Shown: in pieces, positions 8,262-16,847 of the stretch
How positions within the stretch are numbered: the first letter of the stretch is position 1
How the letters are laid out: every line of letters starts with the position of its first letter
NCBI GenBank assembly: GCA_964641775.1
Contig: CAZXLK010000007.1
Span: 1 to 32,184, forward strand
Length of the DNA stretch: 32,184 nt
From: CAIPFQ01 sp964641775
GTDB lineage: Bacteria; Chlamydiota; Chlamydiia; Chlamydiales; SM23-39
Direction of reading: 5' to 3'
Position numbers and translations under genes: made by a program
The notes under the pieces: generated by a model
Database searches by the model: none
The model's input: only the letters and a program-made list of their open reading frames with translations
Told to the model about the DNA's origin: nothing

Positions 8262-8315
8262 CTGTTATTTTATTTTGCCCGGCCTTTATAGAAAAGGAAT
8301 TCTCCTATAAAATGT

Positions 8316-8582
8316 ATGTCTATGGGAATGTATCTTCATTCAGTGATTCATCTATTTTTTACTTGCTACACGGCTTTAATCTTTTTAAGGATCGCAAGCT
8401 CCTGGTTTCCGGCATGGCAAAGGCATAAATTAGTCCAATTTCTCGCCTTTTACACGGACCCATATCTCAATATCTTCAGAAGAATCCTTCCTCCGCTAGG
8501 CGGGGTTTTAGACATTAGCCCAATCCTTGGCTTTTTTGCCCTTCGGATTGTGGAAAGCCTCCTTCATGGCATTTTTTCATGA
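8316..8582 (+). CDS. yggT: YggT family membrane protein
   Basis: 88 residues with two hydrophobic helices (SVIHLFFTCYTALIFLRIAS and a C-terminal ILGFFALRIVESLL) flanking the family motif YTDPYLNIFRRILPP, which identifies YggT (YCF19-like). Integral inner-membrane protein of unclear function. The exact start is uncertain: ATGs at 8316, 8322 and 8328 are all in frame, and the only purine-rich site (AAGGA near 8294) is far upstream. Its stop overlaps the dus start by four bases (ATGA). From memory the same pair occurs in C. trachomatis (CT645-CT644). Confidence 0.8.
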   Translation: MSMGMYLHSVIHLFFTCYTALIFLRIASSWFPAWQRHKLVQFLAFYTDPYLNIFRRILPPLGGVLDISPILGFFALRIVESLLHGIFS

Positions 8583-9571
8583 AGATCGGCAATGTAAAGC
8601 TGGCAAGCAAGATTCTCTATGCCCCTCTTGCCGGATGTTCTGATCTTCCCTTTCGTAAGATATCTTGTCGCTATAGGCCGGGCCTTCTCTATTGCGAAAT
8701 GGTAAAAATCGATGCCCTTGTCCGCAATGACCCTCATACCTATCGCCTTCTCGACTATGAGCCAAATATGCATCCCATCGGCGCTCAAATTTGCGGCAGC
8801 AAAGCTAAAATGGCGGCCGATGCCGCAAGAATCATTGAAGATCTTGGCTTTGATGTGATTGATTTCAACTGCGGCTGTCCTGTTGATAAAGTCACAAAAG
8901 ACGGAAGCGGCTCAGGCATGCTTAAAAATCCGGATCTGATCGGCGAAGTGATCGCAAATGTCACTGCAGCAGTCAGTATTCCCGTAACTGTCAAAATCCG
9001 GGCAGGCTGGGATGAAAATAGCATAAATGGCCCTGAAATTGTCCAAATTGCAGAAAAAGCGGGAGCAAAAGCGATCGCAGTTCATGGAAGAACCCGCGAG
9101 CAAGGCTACAAAGGGCCCGCCAATTGGGAATATATCCGCGCATGTAAAGCCGCAGCAAAAGAGATTTTAGTCATCGGAAACGGAGATATTTTTGACGCTG
9201 GGGCAGCAGCGAGGATTTTCGATAAGACAAATTGCGATGGGATTTTGATCTCTCGCGGCACATTGGGCCAGCCGTGGATTCATGAAGACATTCAGCGCTA
9301 TTTAAATGATGAATCTCCAATTCCTCGAGATATACCTTTCATCCGTTCCATTCTCCTAGAACATTTTGAAGCCATTATCCGCTATGCGCCGGAGAGGCAA
9401 GCGCTTCTTGATTTTCGACGTGTCGGATGTTGGTATCTTAAAAGGTGCATTGGCGCTAAATCTCTTCGCATGCAACTCAACGAGTCCAAATCCACCCTTC
9501 AAGCCTTTTCATTGATGGAAAGCTTCGATTGGAATACTCTTTCTTTAAATACCCAACTTGAAATGGCTTAA
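8579..9571 (+). CDS. dus: tRNA-dihydrouridine synthase (DusB/NifR3 type)
   Basis: 330 residues. FMN-dependent enzyme that reduces uridines in the tRNA D-loop. The N-terminus (LYAPLAGCSDLPFRKI) is the family's flavin-binding start, the general-acid Cys is C100 in DFNCGCPVDKV, and the barrel motifs VKIRAGWD, AVHGRTREQGYKG and VIGNGDI follow. The C-terminal helical RNA-binding part (FRRVGCWYLKR) is present, so the gene is intact. Translationally coupled to yggT. The start codon region contains one copy of the TGTAAAGC word (NVKL). Confidence 0.92.
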   Translation: MKIGNVKLASKILYAPLAGCSDLPFRKISCRYRPGLLYCEMVKIDALVRNDPHTYRLLDYEPNMHPIGAQICGSKAKMAADAARIIEDLGFDVIDFNCGCPVDKVTKDGSGSGMLKNPDLIGEVIANVTAAVSIPVTVKIRAGWDENSINGPEIVQIAEKAGAKAIAVHGRTREQGYKGPANWEYIRACKAAAKEILVIGNGDIFDAGAAARIFDKTNCDGILISRGTLGQPWIHEDIQRYLNDESPIPRDIPFIRSILLEHFEAIIRYAPERQALLDFRRVGCWYLKRCIGAKSLRMQLNESKSTLQAFSLMESFDWNTLSLNTQLEMA

Positions 9572-9589
9572 GCAGCAATAACAAAAAAT

Positions 9590-9723
9590 CATCTTGCTTA
9601 TCATGCCACCCGGGGCCCCCAAAAATGCATCATTTTTGGGGTGGAAGTGTGATCCTGCATATCCTGTTCCAATTAAAATAACAGGATTTGCAAGATCGCC
9701 AAGGCGTCATGATTTACAGGATA
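9590..9723. repeat. Cloverleaf-like inverted repeat element, copy 1
   Basis: Between dus and the acylphosphatase gene. Outer arms 9591-9607 and 9706-9722 are partly complementary (12 of 17). Inside are three hairpins. The first is 9617-9627 with 9631-9641 (CCCCAAAAATG / CATTTTTGGGG). The second is 9651-9668 with 9680-9697 (GATCCTGCATATCCTGTT against AACAGGATTTGCAAGATC). The third is 9697-9706 (CGCC AA GGCG). The second and third hairpins are nearly identical in sequence to those at 16673-16739. No coding potential seen. Confidence 0.75.
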
Positions 9724-9772
9724 GATTGAAGATATTGAAAACAATTCAAATTCATCTTTAAATCTTGTTCTC

Positions 9773-10042
9773 ATGGAAGAAAAGCATGTTCTGATTTCCG
9801 GGCTTGTTCAAGGAGTTGGGTTTCGCTCTCAAATTATCCGGCATGCAAGGCTGCATGGGATCAATGGTTTTGTTCGGAATTTGCCGGATGGCAAGGTGGA
9901 AATTTGCGCTCAAGGCGATCCTGGAGCAATTGAAAAGTTTTTTCAAGAAATCCGAAACAATTCAGGGGCTGCAAAAATTGAAAGTTTTCATGTAAAGCTA
10001 GAAAAATGTGGCAAGATTTACTCATCATTTGTCGTCAAGTAG
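9773..10042 (+). CDS. acyP: Acylphosphatase
   Basis: 89 residues, the full size of the family. It hydrolyses carboxyl-phosphate bonds such as acetyl phosphate. Motifs: ISGLVQGVGFRSQI with catalytic Arg18, and GFVRNLPDGKVE with catalytic Asn36. The last 18 bases overlap the 3' end of the convergent YacP-like gene. It sits just after the inverted-repeat element, which may hold its promoter region. Confidence 0.93.
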   Translation: MEEKHVLISGLVQGVGFRSQIIRHARLHGINGFVRNLPDGKVEICAQGDPGAIEKFFQEIRNNSGAAKIESFHVKLEKCGKIYSSFVVK

Positions 10043-10495
10043 TTTTTTTTCAAAAATCTTAAGCAGCCGTGTAATATTTTGTTTGGTATCGGTGATTTCT
10101 TTTTCAGGGGCTTGGGACTTTTTAGCAGCAAGCCGTTTTAAAAATTCTTCGTTTTTTAACGTTTGAGCGCCAAGAGATTTTACATTAGCGATAAGGGCTC
10201 GGTCGTTAGTTACAACGATCATTTGGCGAGGGTTTTTTGCAAAGGCAATTGTTTCTTCAATGTAACTATCTGCGGTTTGTCCCTTTGGCGTATAAATGAT
10301 CTCCAAAGGACTTTGGTAGGCTCTTCCGCTTTCTTCAGTGAGTCTAACTTTTGCATCAAAGATAAGAATCCCTTTTAGATGTAAAGCCGCAAACCTCTTT
10401 TGTAAAAAGTGAATGATATGATGTCTTTGGACTTTTAAAGGACGATCAGAGAGGGTCAATGAAAAAAGAACATTGTAGCCGTCTAAGAGATACAC
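10025..10495 (-). CDS. yacP: NYN-domain endoribonuclease, YacP/Rae1-like
   Basis: 156 residues. The start MYLLDGYNVLF places the conserved acidic and Asn residues (D5, N8) typical of YacP-type NYN domains (PIN-like fold). Further motifs: LKGILIFDAKV, the segment TPKGQTADSYIEE and MIVVTNDRALI with another acidic site. The Bacillus relative Rae1 cuts mRNA in the ribosome A site; whether this one does is unknown. The start overlaps the rdgB end by 13 bases, so it is the last gene of a greA-rdgB-yacP unit. The basic C-terminal tail is longer than the catalytic core. Confidence 0.85.
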   Translation of the reverse strand: MYLLDGYNVLFSLTLSDRPLKVQRHHIIHFLQKRFAALHLKGILIFDAKVRLTEESGRAYQSPLEIIYTPKGQTADSYIEETIAFAKNPRQMIVVTNDRALIANVKSLGAQTLKNEEFLKRLAAKKSQAPEKEITDTKQNITRLLKIFEKKLLDDK

Positions 10496-11106
10496 AGCGT
10501 ATCGATGGAAAGTAGGATCTTATCGAAGGCTTTTCTTCGATGGGAAATTTTATTTTTGGTAGTTTCGGGGATTTCTGCAAAAGATTTGCTATATCCGTTT
10601 TTGATAAAAAGAGGATCGTAGCCAAAGCCTGAAGCTCCCCTTTCTTTTGTCAGAAGCATCCCTTCGCAAGTCCCGCAGGCAGACTTTTTAAGACCTGTAG
10701 GAGCAGCAATTGCAATGCAGCACTCATAATAGGCATTTCTGTCATCATCGAGAAGATGCTGCATCTCTTGTAAAAGTTTTTTTCGATTATCGAGATCAGT
10801 TGCCTCGTTGCCTGCATAGCGGGCAGATAAAATGCCGGGCGCCCCTTTCAATGCAGGGACAATGAGGCCCGAATCATCTGCAAGAACAAAACGATTGAGC
10901 GCTTGGGCTGCATGCTCAGCTTTTAAAATGGCATTTTCCTCAAAACTATTCCCTGTTTCTTCAGGCGGAGTATATTGAGGAAAATCGCGCAAAGATAAAA
11001 TGTCAAACTGAGGATAGGGCTTTAGCATGGCCCGAAATTCACGGATCTTGTGGATATTGGTGCTTGCTATGACAAGTTCGATCGTGGGCACCTTTTTTTG
11101 AACCAT
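10483..11106 (-). CDS. rdgB: dITP/XTP pyrophosphatase (RdgB/HAM1)
   Basis: 207 residues. House-cleaning enzyme that removes ITP, dITP and XTP from the nucleotide pool. Motifs: VIASTNIHKIREF (substrate loop), SFEENAILKA, LADDSGLIVPALKGAPG with the metal-binding Asp, SARYAG, GFGYDPLF and the C-terminal KNKISHRRKA. The ATG at 11106 has no good ribosome site; a GTG five codons in is an alternative. It lies 26 bases after greA. Confidence 0.93.
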   Translation of the reverse strand: MVQKKVPTIELVIASTNIHKIREFRAMLKPYPQFDILSLRDFPQYTPPEETGNSFEENAILKAEHAAQALNRFVLADDSGLIVPALKGAPGILSARYAGNEATDLDNRKKLLQEMQHLLDDDRNAYYECCIAIAAPTGLKKSACGTCEGMLLTKERGASGFGYDPLFIKNGYSKSFAEIPETTKNKISHRRKAFDKILLSIDTLCIS

Positions 11107-11132
11107 AATATTTTCAACGATACCGTATATTG

Positions 11133-13298
11133 TTATTTTTTCTGATCAAAATAATTGTCAATATCGGCAATTGCGAATTTTTCCCCTTGAAACTCAAACT
11201 TTTCTCCAACGGTTCTTCCTTTCATCGCTTGTGCAAGTTTGGATTGGAAAGAGAGGATTCTTTGTTCGGGATCGGCATCCCAAGGTCCAAGAAGAGTAAA
11301 GCGAAGGTGCTCCCCTTTGGAATCGCGGCAATGGACAACAGAGCCAATCCCTACTTCATCATTTGGGACATCTTCCGGAGTCAAGATCCGAGCTCTCCCT
11401 ATTTGATCGGAAAGGAGTTTCAATTCCGATTGGAGCCGATCCCGTCTTTCCAAAGCAGCTTTGAATTCGGCATTTTCACGCAAATCGCCAAGAGCTCTTG
11501 CCGCTTGAATTTCTTTGGCATTATGGACAGTTTCAACCGTTGCGATTTGTTGAATGCGAAGCTGAACCTTTTGGTAGCCTTCTTGGGTTGTCCAAATGAC
11601 ATTTTCATCCCCTACATATTCCTTTTCTTTTCTCAGTCTGGAGAGCGATGGATGGACAACAGCTGCCAAAGAATGCAAAATTTTGATGTCGTGATCGGAC
11701 AAAGAACCGCATTTGGTTGCAAGAAGAAGATATTCTTTTGCTTCCTCTAAGCTCGATTGTTGAAAAATATCCCTTACAATCTTGTATCGATTTGCCGTAA
11801 GAAAGGTAATGATCTTTTTTGCAAGGTCGCGGTGTTGCGGCTTTTGGCCCAAATGATCAAGCAAAATCAAAATCCCTTCGAAAAATCTGTTTTGACCCTC
11901 TTTGTCTGAAAAAGGAAGGTCTGATTTTTTATCGATGATCTTTTGGAAATACCAGATGAAAACTTCGGGAAAAGATAAGGGATGGATGAGAAGTGAGTTC
12001 AATTTTTGTTTCAGGGCATCTTTTGTATTCGGTGTGTCGAGCTCGCCCAAGATATAATCGCGAAGGAGGTTTTGCTCTACAAAAAACAGAAGGTCGAGGT
12101 AGATGTCCGGCCATTCTTTTTTGAGTTTGCGGATTTCATTGAGAGCTCTTTTTTGAAAAGGGAGGATTTCCATGGAGCGGATGGTATCTGTTGGGTTTTG
12201 AAGCTGCAGGATCAGATCGGCAATTTCTTTAGAATTTTTCTTAGCTCCTAGATCATCGAGGAAAAAAAGGATTTGCAGTTTTTGCGTATCGCCCAGGGGC
12301 TCTTGCAAAAAATTTTGTAGCCTGGTCTCAAGAGATGCTTTAAATTCCTGGTTTTTCAACGTTTCCGGAAAATCTCTTAAGAATGTATAGGTCATTAAAA
12401 TGGCAGCATTGACCTCAGGTTTTGCTTCCAAGGCCTTGTGAAAAAGCACTTCATGCGGCACATCAACTTCCCGAAGAACAAAAGGCTCTTTGAGGTCTTT
12501 GGGAAATTCGACCTTGGTATCTTTTTTGAGCTTTGACCTTGCCGTCTGCCACCAACGGTTCCAATCAGCTGATGGAATAACGAGATCGGAGATTTCATCT
12601 TTGAGCTCAGCAGCTGTTTTTGGGCCAAGATCGCGAAGAATCATTCGGATGAGGTTGGCCGGATTTTCTCTTGCTTCATTTTCAAGTTCATCCGGAGCGC
12701 CAAAACGGCGGGAATAAAAATGATCTTTGGTAAGGGGGATGAGGGTTTTGAAGGCTTTTTCAAATGAAAAATCCTGCGGGCCAATCACATATTCAAATTC
12801 AATAGTCACCTCTTCGCGGACCAAGGAAACATCGAGGATTTCTCCGGTGCCCCATCCTGCAGTGTGGAAAACAAAGTTGTCTTTTTTGAAATGAGTGAGG
12901 AGCTCAAAATTGCGAATGGCGGATTGGAACCGCTCGCGGTTGCGAAGTCCGACGAGGCGAAGTTTTTCATTCAGAAGAGGATCACCATCATATTTCGTTT
13001 TTAAATATTCGGTTGCAAGATCGGCGAGCGTTTCGCTGTTTGTTGCTTGTAAATCCAAGATGAGGCGAAGGGTTTGATGGGCGAGATCGGGATCTTTGAG
13101 CTCTCTCCAAAGAGGGAGGATTCTCTCAACGTGCATGCCAAAAGATTTTGCTAGCTCTGTAGGCTTGATGCTTTCAAAAACAGCGATCATTTCAGCGCCG
13201 TCGGGCTGATCGCCATAGCAATACTCTTCCCAGATTTTTAAAAAGCCCGGGTAGTCGTTATTTTGAATTCGTTCACGAAAGTCTTTTAGATATGCCAT
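11133..13298 (-). CDS. greA: Transcript-cleavage factor GreA with long N-terminal extension
   Basis: 721 residues, against about 158 for ordinary GreA. Only the last roughly 160 residues are GreA: a coiled-coil finger with the acidic tip ALGDLRENAEF (near 604-612) and the C-terminal globular domain (VGIGSVVHCRD, VGEKFEFQGEKFAI). It rescues backtracked RNA polymerase by stimulating transcript cleavage. Residues 1-560 are alpha-helical looking, with Leu/Lys/Glu-rich stretches, and are of unknown role; C. trachomatis GreA (CT636, from memory) has the same extra length, so this is lineage-typical. AGGAG precedes the ATG. It diverges from the YjbH-like gene. Confidence 0.92.
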   Translation of the reverse strand: MAYLKDFRERIQNNDYPGFLKIWEEYCYGDQPDGAEMIAVFESIKPTELAKSFGMHVERILPLWRELKDPDLAHQTLRLILDLQATNSETLADLATEYLKTKYDGDPLLNEKLRLVGLRNRERFQSAIRNFELLTHFKKDNFVFHTAGWGTGEILDVSLVREEVTIEFEYVIGPQDFSFEKAFKTLIPLTKDHFYSRRFGAPDELENEARENPANLIRMILRDLGPKTAAELKDEISDLVIPSADWNRWWQTARSKLKKDTKVEFPKDLKEPFVLREVDVPHEVLFHKALEAKPEVNAAILMTYTFLRDFPETLKNQEFKASLETRLQNFLQEPLGDTQKLQILFFLDDLGAKKNSKEIADLILQLQNPTDTIRSMEILPFQKRALNEIRKLKKEWPDIYLDLLFFVEQNLLRDYILGELDTPNTKDALKQKLNSLLIHPLSFPEVFIWYFQKIIDKKSDLPFSDKEGQNRFFEGILILLDHLGQKPQHRDLAKKIITFLTANRYKIVRDIFQQSSLEEAKEYLLLATKCGSLSDHDIKILHSLAAVVHPSLSRLRKEKEYVGDENVIWTTQEGYQKVQLRIQQIATVETVHNAKEIQAARALGDLRENAEFKAALERRDRLQSELKLLSDQIGRARILTPEDVPNDEVGIGSVVHCRDSKGEHLRFTLLGPWDADPEQRILSFQSKLAQAMKGRTVGEKFEFQGEKFAIADIDNYFDQKK

Positions 13299-13426
13299 TT
13301 CTCTCCTAACTCATCAAGGCGAGTATAGGAGGAGAAGAGTTTATCTTCAATCCAAGACTTTAAGGTTCAATAAATCATATAAAAATTTTTAGTTTGAAAG
13401 CCTTATTGGAAAAAGCTACCCTTTCT

Positions 13427-15568
13427 ATGATCTACATGAGATGGGCTTTCTTTTTTCTCTTATTCTCTTCCCTTCTTGCAGCGGAATCTTTGGGGCTAGA
13501 TCCTGCTGCCTGCCAATTATTTGAGGATTTGAAGACTGTAGAATGTGTCGATAAAAAAATCCACGATACCCTTCCTCTTTTACTCAACTATCAGCTTCAA
13601 GGTGGGTATTTTATGATGCCTTCGGCAAGGACATTTCATGCCGGGGTCATTGGTTTGGGTTATGCCTATGTAGTTCCCTATAATATATGGAGTTTGGCAT
13701 TCAATTTTTTCGATCATCTGGAAACGACAGGAAATTACTGGGTTTACACGCGATTTTTAGAGGGGGTGTTGGGCCACAAGGGCTTTGGCGATTATGCAAA
13801 GCGGGCAGTCAATGTAAAGCTGGTTTTACATAGACTTGAAGATGGATTTCCCTATTTACCCGAACTTGCTTTGGGAGTGGATGATTTTTTAAATGAAAGG
13901 TTCGGGGCCTTTTATGCCGTGGCGACGCAGCAATTTCTCGATTACAACCTGGAAGCCTCTCTTGGGGTTGGCTCAGGAAGGATACATGGCTTATATGGCG
14001 CTCTTGCTTGGAGCCCTTTGCATCATACGGAAAATTTTTTCAAAGGGCTTAGTTTGGTAGCAGAATATGATGCAACAAATTACAAGCACCATTGGAGTAG
14101 AAAAGACAATCAAGTAAGGAGCAGAATCAATGCAGGGGTGCAGCTCGATCTTTGGGATTTGATCCATTTAGAGGCAAGTACTCTTAAAGGGACCGATTTA
14201 ACCGGAAGCGTTGCTTTTCACTATGACCTTGGAAATACAGATGGATTTTTGCCAAAAATTTTTGACACTTGTACCTATACAGAGCCTGAAGATGTAGATC
14301 CGATTGGGACAATAAGGACTAAAGAAGAGCTGGCTCATGAGATCGCTTTGGCTTTTAAGACCCAAGGTTTTGATCTTTACAATCTTTATTTAGTCCCCGG
14401 TGGCCGAGATCAGCTTTGGATGAAAGTAGTCAATGTTCATTATCGAGAAGAAGAGGAGGTAAGAAAAAGAATTGAGCATATTTTAGCCTATTTAGCGCCT
14501 CAAAATATTTCCGATTATACGGTTGTCATCGAAGCAGATGGCGTTGCGGAGCATGAATATCGGTTTCGCTATTCAGATTTGGCGCGCTACCGAGAAGAGA
14601 GACTGGGTGAGACGGAATTTGAGATCATTGCACCTTTGAGGGAAACATCAAGCACACCTAGTATTTACGATGCTGCCAAGCTCTATCAACGACATAAACC
14701 CATTTGGCTTTTCACATTTCGTCCATGGATTCGGAATTTTTTTGGAACGTCGAGAGGAAAATTCAAATATGAATTAGGAGTATCCGGTGGCCCGGAAGGC
14801 TATCTTTTTGACTCGATTTACTATTCTCTTTGGGCAAGCTATACAGCAATTGCAAGCGAGCAAAATATCCAGACATTTGATTATGTAAACCCATCGAGAA
14901 TTATCAATGTGAGAACCGATAGTCTCAAATATAACCAATCAAGTTCCTTTCATCTCGATCTTGCCTATTTGCAAAAAAGTTTCAATTGGGGAAAAGGGTG
15001 GTTTTCCAGGCTTGCCGTTGGCTATTTTGAAACGGCTTATGCCGGAATTGCCTTAGAAAATCTCTACTATCCTGTGAACTCCAGTTGGGCCATTGGGTTT
15101 GAAGGGGCAGGGGTTTTAAAAAGGGAATATTATGGAATCGGATTTCAAAAGAAAATCCGAAAATGGACCGTCAAAGGAATCAAGCATTTCCCCTACAAAG
15201 GGCTTCAATATTTTTTAGACCTTTACTATCAATACAAGCCTTTGAGTCTTGATTTCAAAATCCAAGCCGGACAATTTTTAGCTCGGGATAAGGGAGTTCG
15301 CATTGAAGGAGGAAGAACTTTTCAAAGCGGGCTGAGGGTCGGCCTTTGGTACACACTGACCACTGCCAATGATGTTGTCAATGGAGAGCGCTATTATGAC
15401 AAAGGTTTTTCCATTTCCCTTCCTCTCGATATGTTTCTGTTCCAATCAAGTAGATCAAGACTTTCCTACTCCATGTCCGGCATGTTAAGAGATTGCGGAG
15501 CCATCGCGCAAACCGGTAAACCCCTATATCCCACCCTGTTTTGGGAAAGATACAACTATCAAATGTAA
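13427..15568 (+). CDS. YjbH-like outer-membrane protein
   Basis: About 713 residues from the ATG at 13427. An ATG at 13436 gives the neatest signal peptide (MRWAFFFLLFSSLLAA|ESLG); a TTG at 13394 is also open. The mature protein is Tyr/Trp/Gly-rich with many alternating strands. Its family-like marks are an early YQLQGGYFMMPSARTFHAGV and the late DKGFSISLPLDMFLFQSSRS and LSYSMSGMLRDCGA. These resemble the YjbH/GfcD family linked to exopolysaccharide export across the outer membrane. A middle soluble part (about 300-390) lies between two barrel-like regions. It ends with a stop codon supplied by a repeat element shared with hemB. No exopolysaccharide operon is adjacent. Confidence 0.75.
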   Translation: MIYMRWAFFFLLFSSLLAAESLGLDPAACQLFEDLKTVECVDKKIHDTLPLLLNYQLQGGYFMMPSARTFHAGVIGLGYAYVVPYNIWSLAFNFFDHLETTGNYWVYTRFLEGVLGHKGFGDYAKRAVNVKLVLHRLEDGFPYLPELALGVDDFLNERFGAFYAVATQQFLDYNLEASLGVGSGRIHGLYGALAWSPLHHTENFFKGLSLVAEYDATNYKHHWSRKDNQVRSRINAGVQLDLWDLIHLEASTLKGTDLTGSVAFHYDLGNTDGFLPKIFDTCTYTEPEDVDPIGTIRTKEELAHEIALAFKTQGFDLYNLYLVPGGRDQLWMKVVNVHYREEEEVRKRIEHILAYLAPQNISDYTVVIEADGVAEHEYRFRYSDLARYREERLGETEFEIIAPLRETSSTPSIYDAAKLYQRHKPIWLFTFRPWIRNFFGTSRGKFKYELGVSGGPEGYLFDSIYYSLWASYTAIASEQNIQTFDYVNPSRIINVRTDSLKYNQSSSFHLDLAYLQKSFNWGKGWFSRLAVGYFETAYAGIALENLYYPVNSSWAIGFEGAGVLKREYYGIGFQKKIRKWTVKGIKHFPYKGLQYFLDLYYQYKPLSLDFKIQAGQFLARDKGVRIEGGRTFQSGLRVGLWYTLTTANDVVNGERYYDKGFSISLPLDMFLFQSSRSRLSYSMSGMLRDCGAIAQTGKPLYPTLFWERYNYQM

Positions 15569-15605
15569 AGCGGATTTACATTCAAATGTAAAGCGGATTT
15601 ACATT
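15560..15605. terminator. Tandem pair of TGTAAAGC hairpins between convergent genes
   Basis: Two identical 23-bp units (15560-15582 and 15583-15605). Each forms a hairpin AATGTAAA / TTTACATT around a five-base loop. The left unit gives the YjbH-like gene its last codons (CAA ATG TAA), and the right unit, read backwards, does the same for hemB. A bidirectional terminator is likely. Confidence 0.8.
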
Positions 15606-16594
15606 TGGTCTAGAACGTGGTCGATGGCGTAGGTAAAAATCATATCGGCGCCGGCTCTTTTGATGCTCAAAAGCGTTTCATAAAAAACTTTTCCGGCATC
15701 AAGCCAGCCATTTTGATGCGCTGCCATGACCATCGAATATTCTCCGCTTACATGATAGGCTGCAATGGGACGGTTAGTCTGTTTTCTTAAGCTTGCAATC
15801 ACATCGAGATAAAGACTTGCCGGCTTTACCATCAAAATATCTGCCCCTTCCTTTTCGTCTAAGCTAGCCTCTAGAAGAGCTTCTCTTAAATTGGCAGAAT
15901 CCATTTGATAGGTTTTCTTATCTCCAAAGCTTAATCTGCTCTCCACTGCTTCTCTAAATGGCCCGTAAAGAGAAGATGCATACTTTGCGCTATAGGCCAA
16001 AATTCCAACATTTTCAAAACTCTTTTCGTCCAATGCCTTTCTAATCACACCGACTCTTCCGTCCATCATATCGCTGGGAGCTACAAAATCGACGCCTGAG
16101 TCCGCCTGCATCAAAGCCATTTTCACAAGACATTCCACCGTCTCATCATTTAAAATCAGCCCTCTCTCATCAACCAACCCATCGTGGCCATGTGTTGTAA
16201 AAGGATCGAGGGCAACATCTGCAATGATGCAAAGATTTGGGATCCTTTTTTTCATTTCCCGAATGGCTCTGCCAAGTAAGCCATTTGGGTTCCAAGCCTC
16301 CTCAGCTCCTTCTGTTTTATACATCCGATCAACAAAAGGAAACAAAGCGACCGCCTGCATCCCATTGTCATAAAATTCTCTGGCTTTACAAATCGCCAAA
16401 TCGATCGACAATCTTTCTATTCCCGGCATACTTACAATGGAAGTTCTTCTGTTTTCTCCATCCAATAAAAACAGGGGCGCTATGAGATCTGATGGATCTA
16501 ATCGGGTTTCTCTCACTAAAGAACGGACAGCTTCGCTTCTCCGATTTCTTCTTAACCGAATCGGCAAATCCAATCGATCTGTCTCAATAATCAT
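15599..16594 (-). CDS. hemB: Delta-aminolevulinic acid dehydratase (porphobilinogen synthase)
   Basis: 331 residues, full length. It condenses two 5-aminolevulinates into porphobilinogen in heme synthesis. Schiff-base lysines are visible as K204 (YSAKYAS) and K257 (MVKPAS). The metal region DVALDPFTTHGHDG (126-139) has Asp/Thr/His rather than the three-Cys site, so it is a Mg-type rather than a Zn-dependent enzyme. GPFREA and YHVSGEYSMV match the active-site lid and C-terminal motifs. It diverges from thyX and converges on the YjbH-like gene. From memory, hemB is also next to thyX in C. trachomatis. Confidence 0.96.
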   Translation of the reverse strand: MIIETDRLDLPIRLRRNRRSEAVRSLVRETRLDPSDLIAPLFLLDGENRRTSIVSMPGIERLSIDLAICKAREFYDNGMQAVALFPFVDRMYKTEGAEEAWNPNGLLGRAIREMKKRIPNLCIIADVALDPFTTHGHDGLVDERGLILNDETVECLVKMALMQADSGVDFVAPSDMMDGRVGVIRKALDEKSFENVGILAYSAKYASSLYGPFREAVESRLSFGDKKTYQMDSANLREALLEASLDEKEGADILMVKPASLYLDVIASLRKQTNRPIAAYHVSGEYSMVMAAHQNGWLDAGKVFYETLLSIKRAGADMIFTYAIDHVLDQM

Positions 16595-16639
16595 AAACTA
16601 CCTCTTTCAATATAGAACAAGATAACAGATTAAAATTTT

Positions 16640-16762
16640 TTATCTTGCCTATCCTGCCATCGCTATAGCGATGATCGTGCATATCCTGTTTTTCGTTTTC
16701 AAAAATATGGACAGGATTTGCAAGATCGCCAAAACGGCGGCAGGATAGGCAGGATGATTTAT
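16640..16762. repeat. Cloverleaf-like inverted repeat element, copy 2
   Basis: Lies in the divergent hemB/thyX interval. The outer stem is 16644-16658 with 16739-16753 (14 of 15 pairs). Inside it are a perfect palindrome ATCGCTATAGCGAT (16659-16672), a stem 16673-16689 with 16711-16727 (15 of 17 pairs) and a CGCC/GGCG hairpin (16727-16739). The helices abut one another almost without gaps, giving a four-way-junction shape. It is homologous to the element at 9590-9723. Confidence 0.85.
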
Positions 16763-16793
16763 GTTATCGGATTTCTCAGTGTACAGTCTCTCG

Positions 16794-16823
16794 TTGCAAT
16801 TCTATAGCATCAATGCATATCAT
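16794..16823 (+). promoter_or_regulatory. Candidate vegetative promoter for thyX operon
   Basis: TTGCAA (-35, 4 of 6) and TATCAT (-10, 5 of 6) with an 18-base spacer, ending 25 bases before the thyX ATG. Plausible but not unique in this AT-rich stretch. Confidence 0.35.
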
Positions 16824-16847
16824 AGGAGTAAACATTAGGAAAAGATC

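Noticed and set aside
8262..8315. Promoter between the divergent PilM/GspL-like and yggT genes
   Set aside because: One must exist in or near this 54-base gap, but no -35/-10 pair with acceptable spacing stands out.
11130..11750. Long plus-strand frame antisense to greA
   Set aside because: Shadow of the greA coding frame; no ribosome site or recognisable product.
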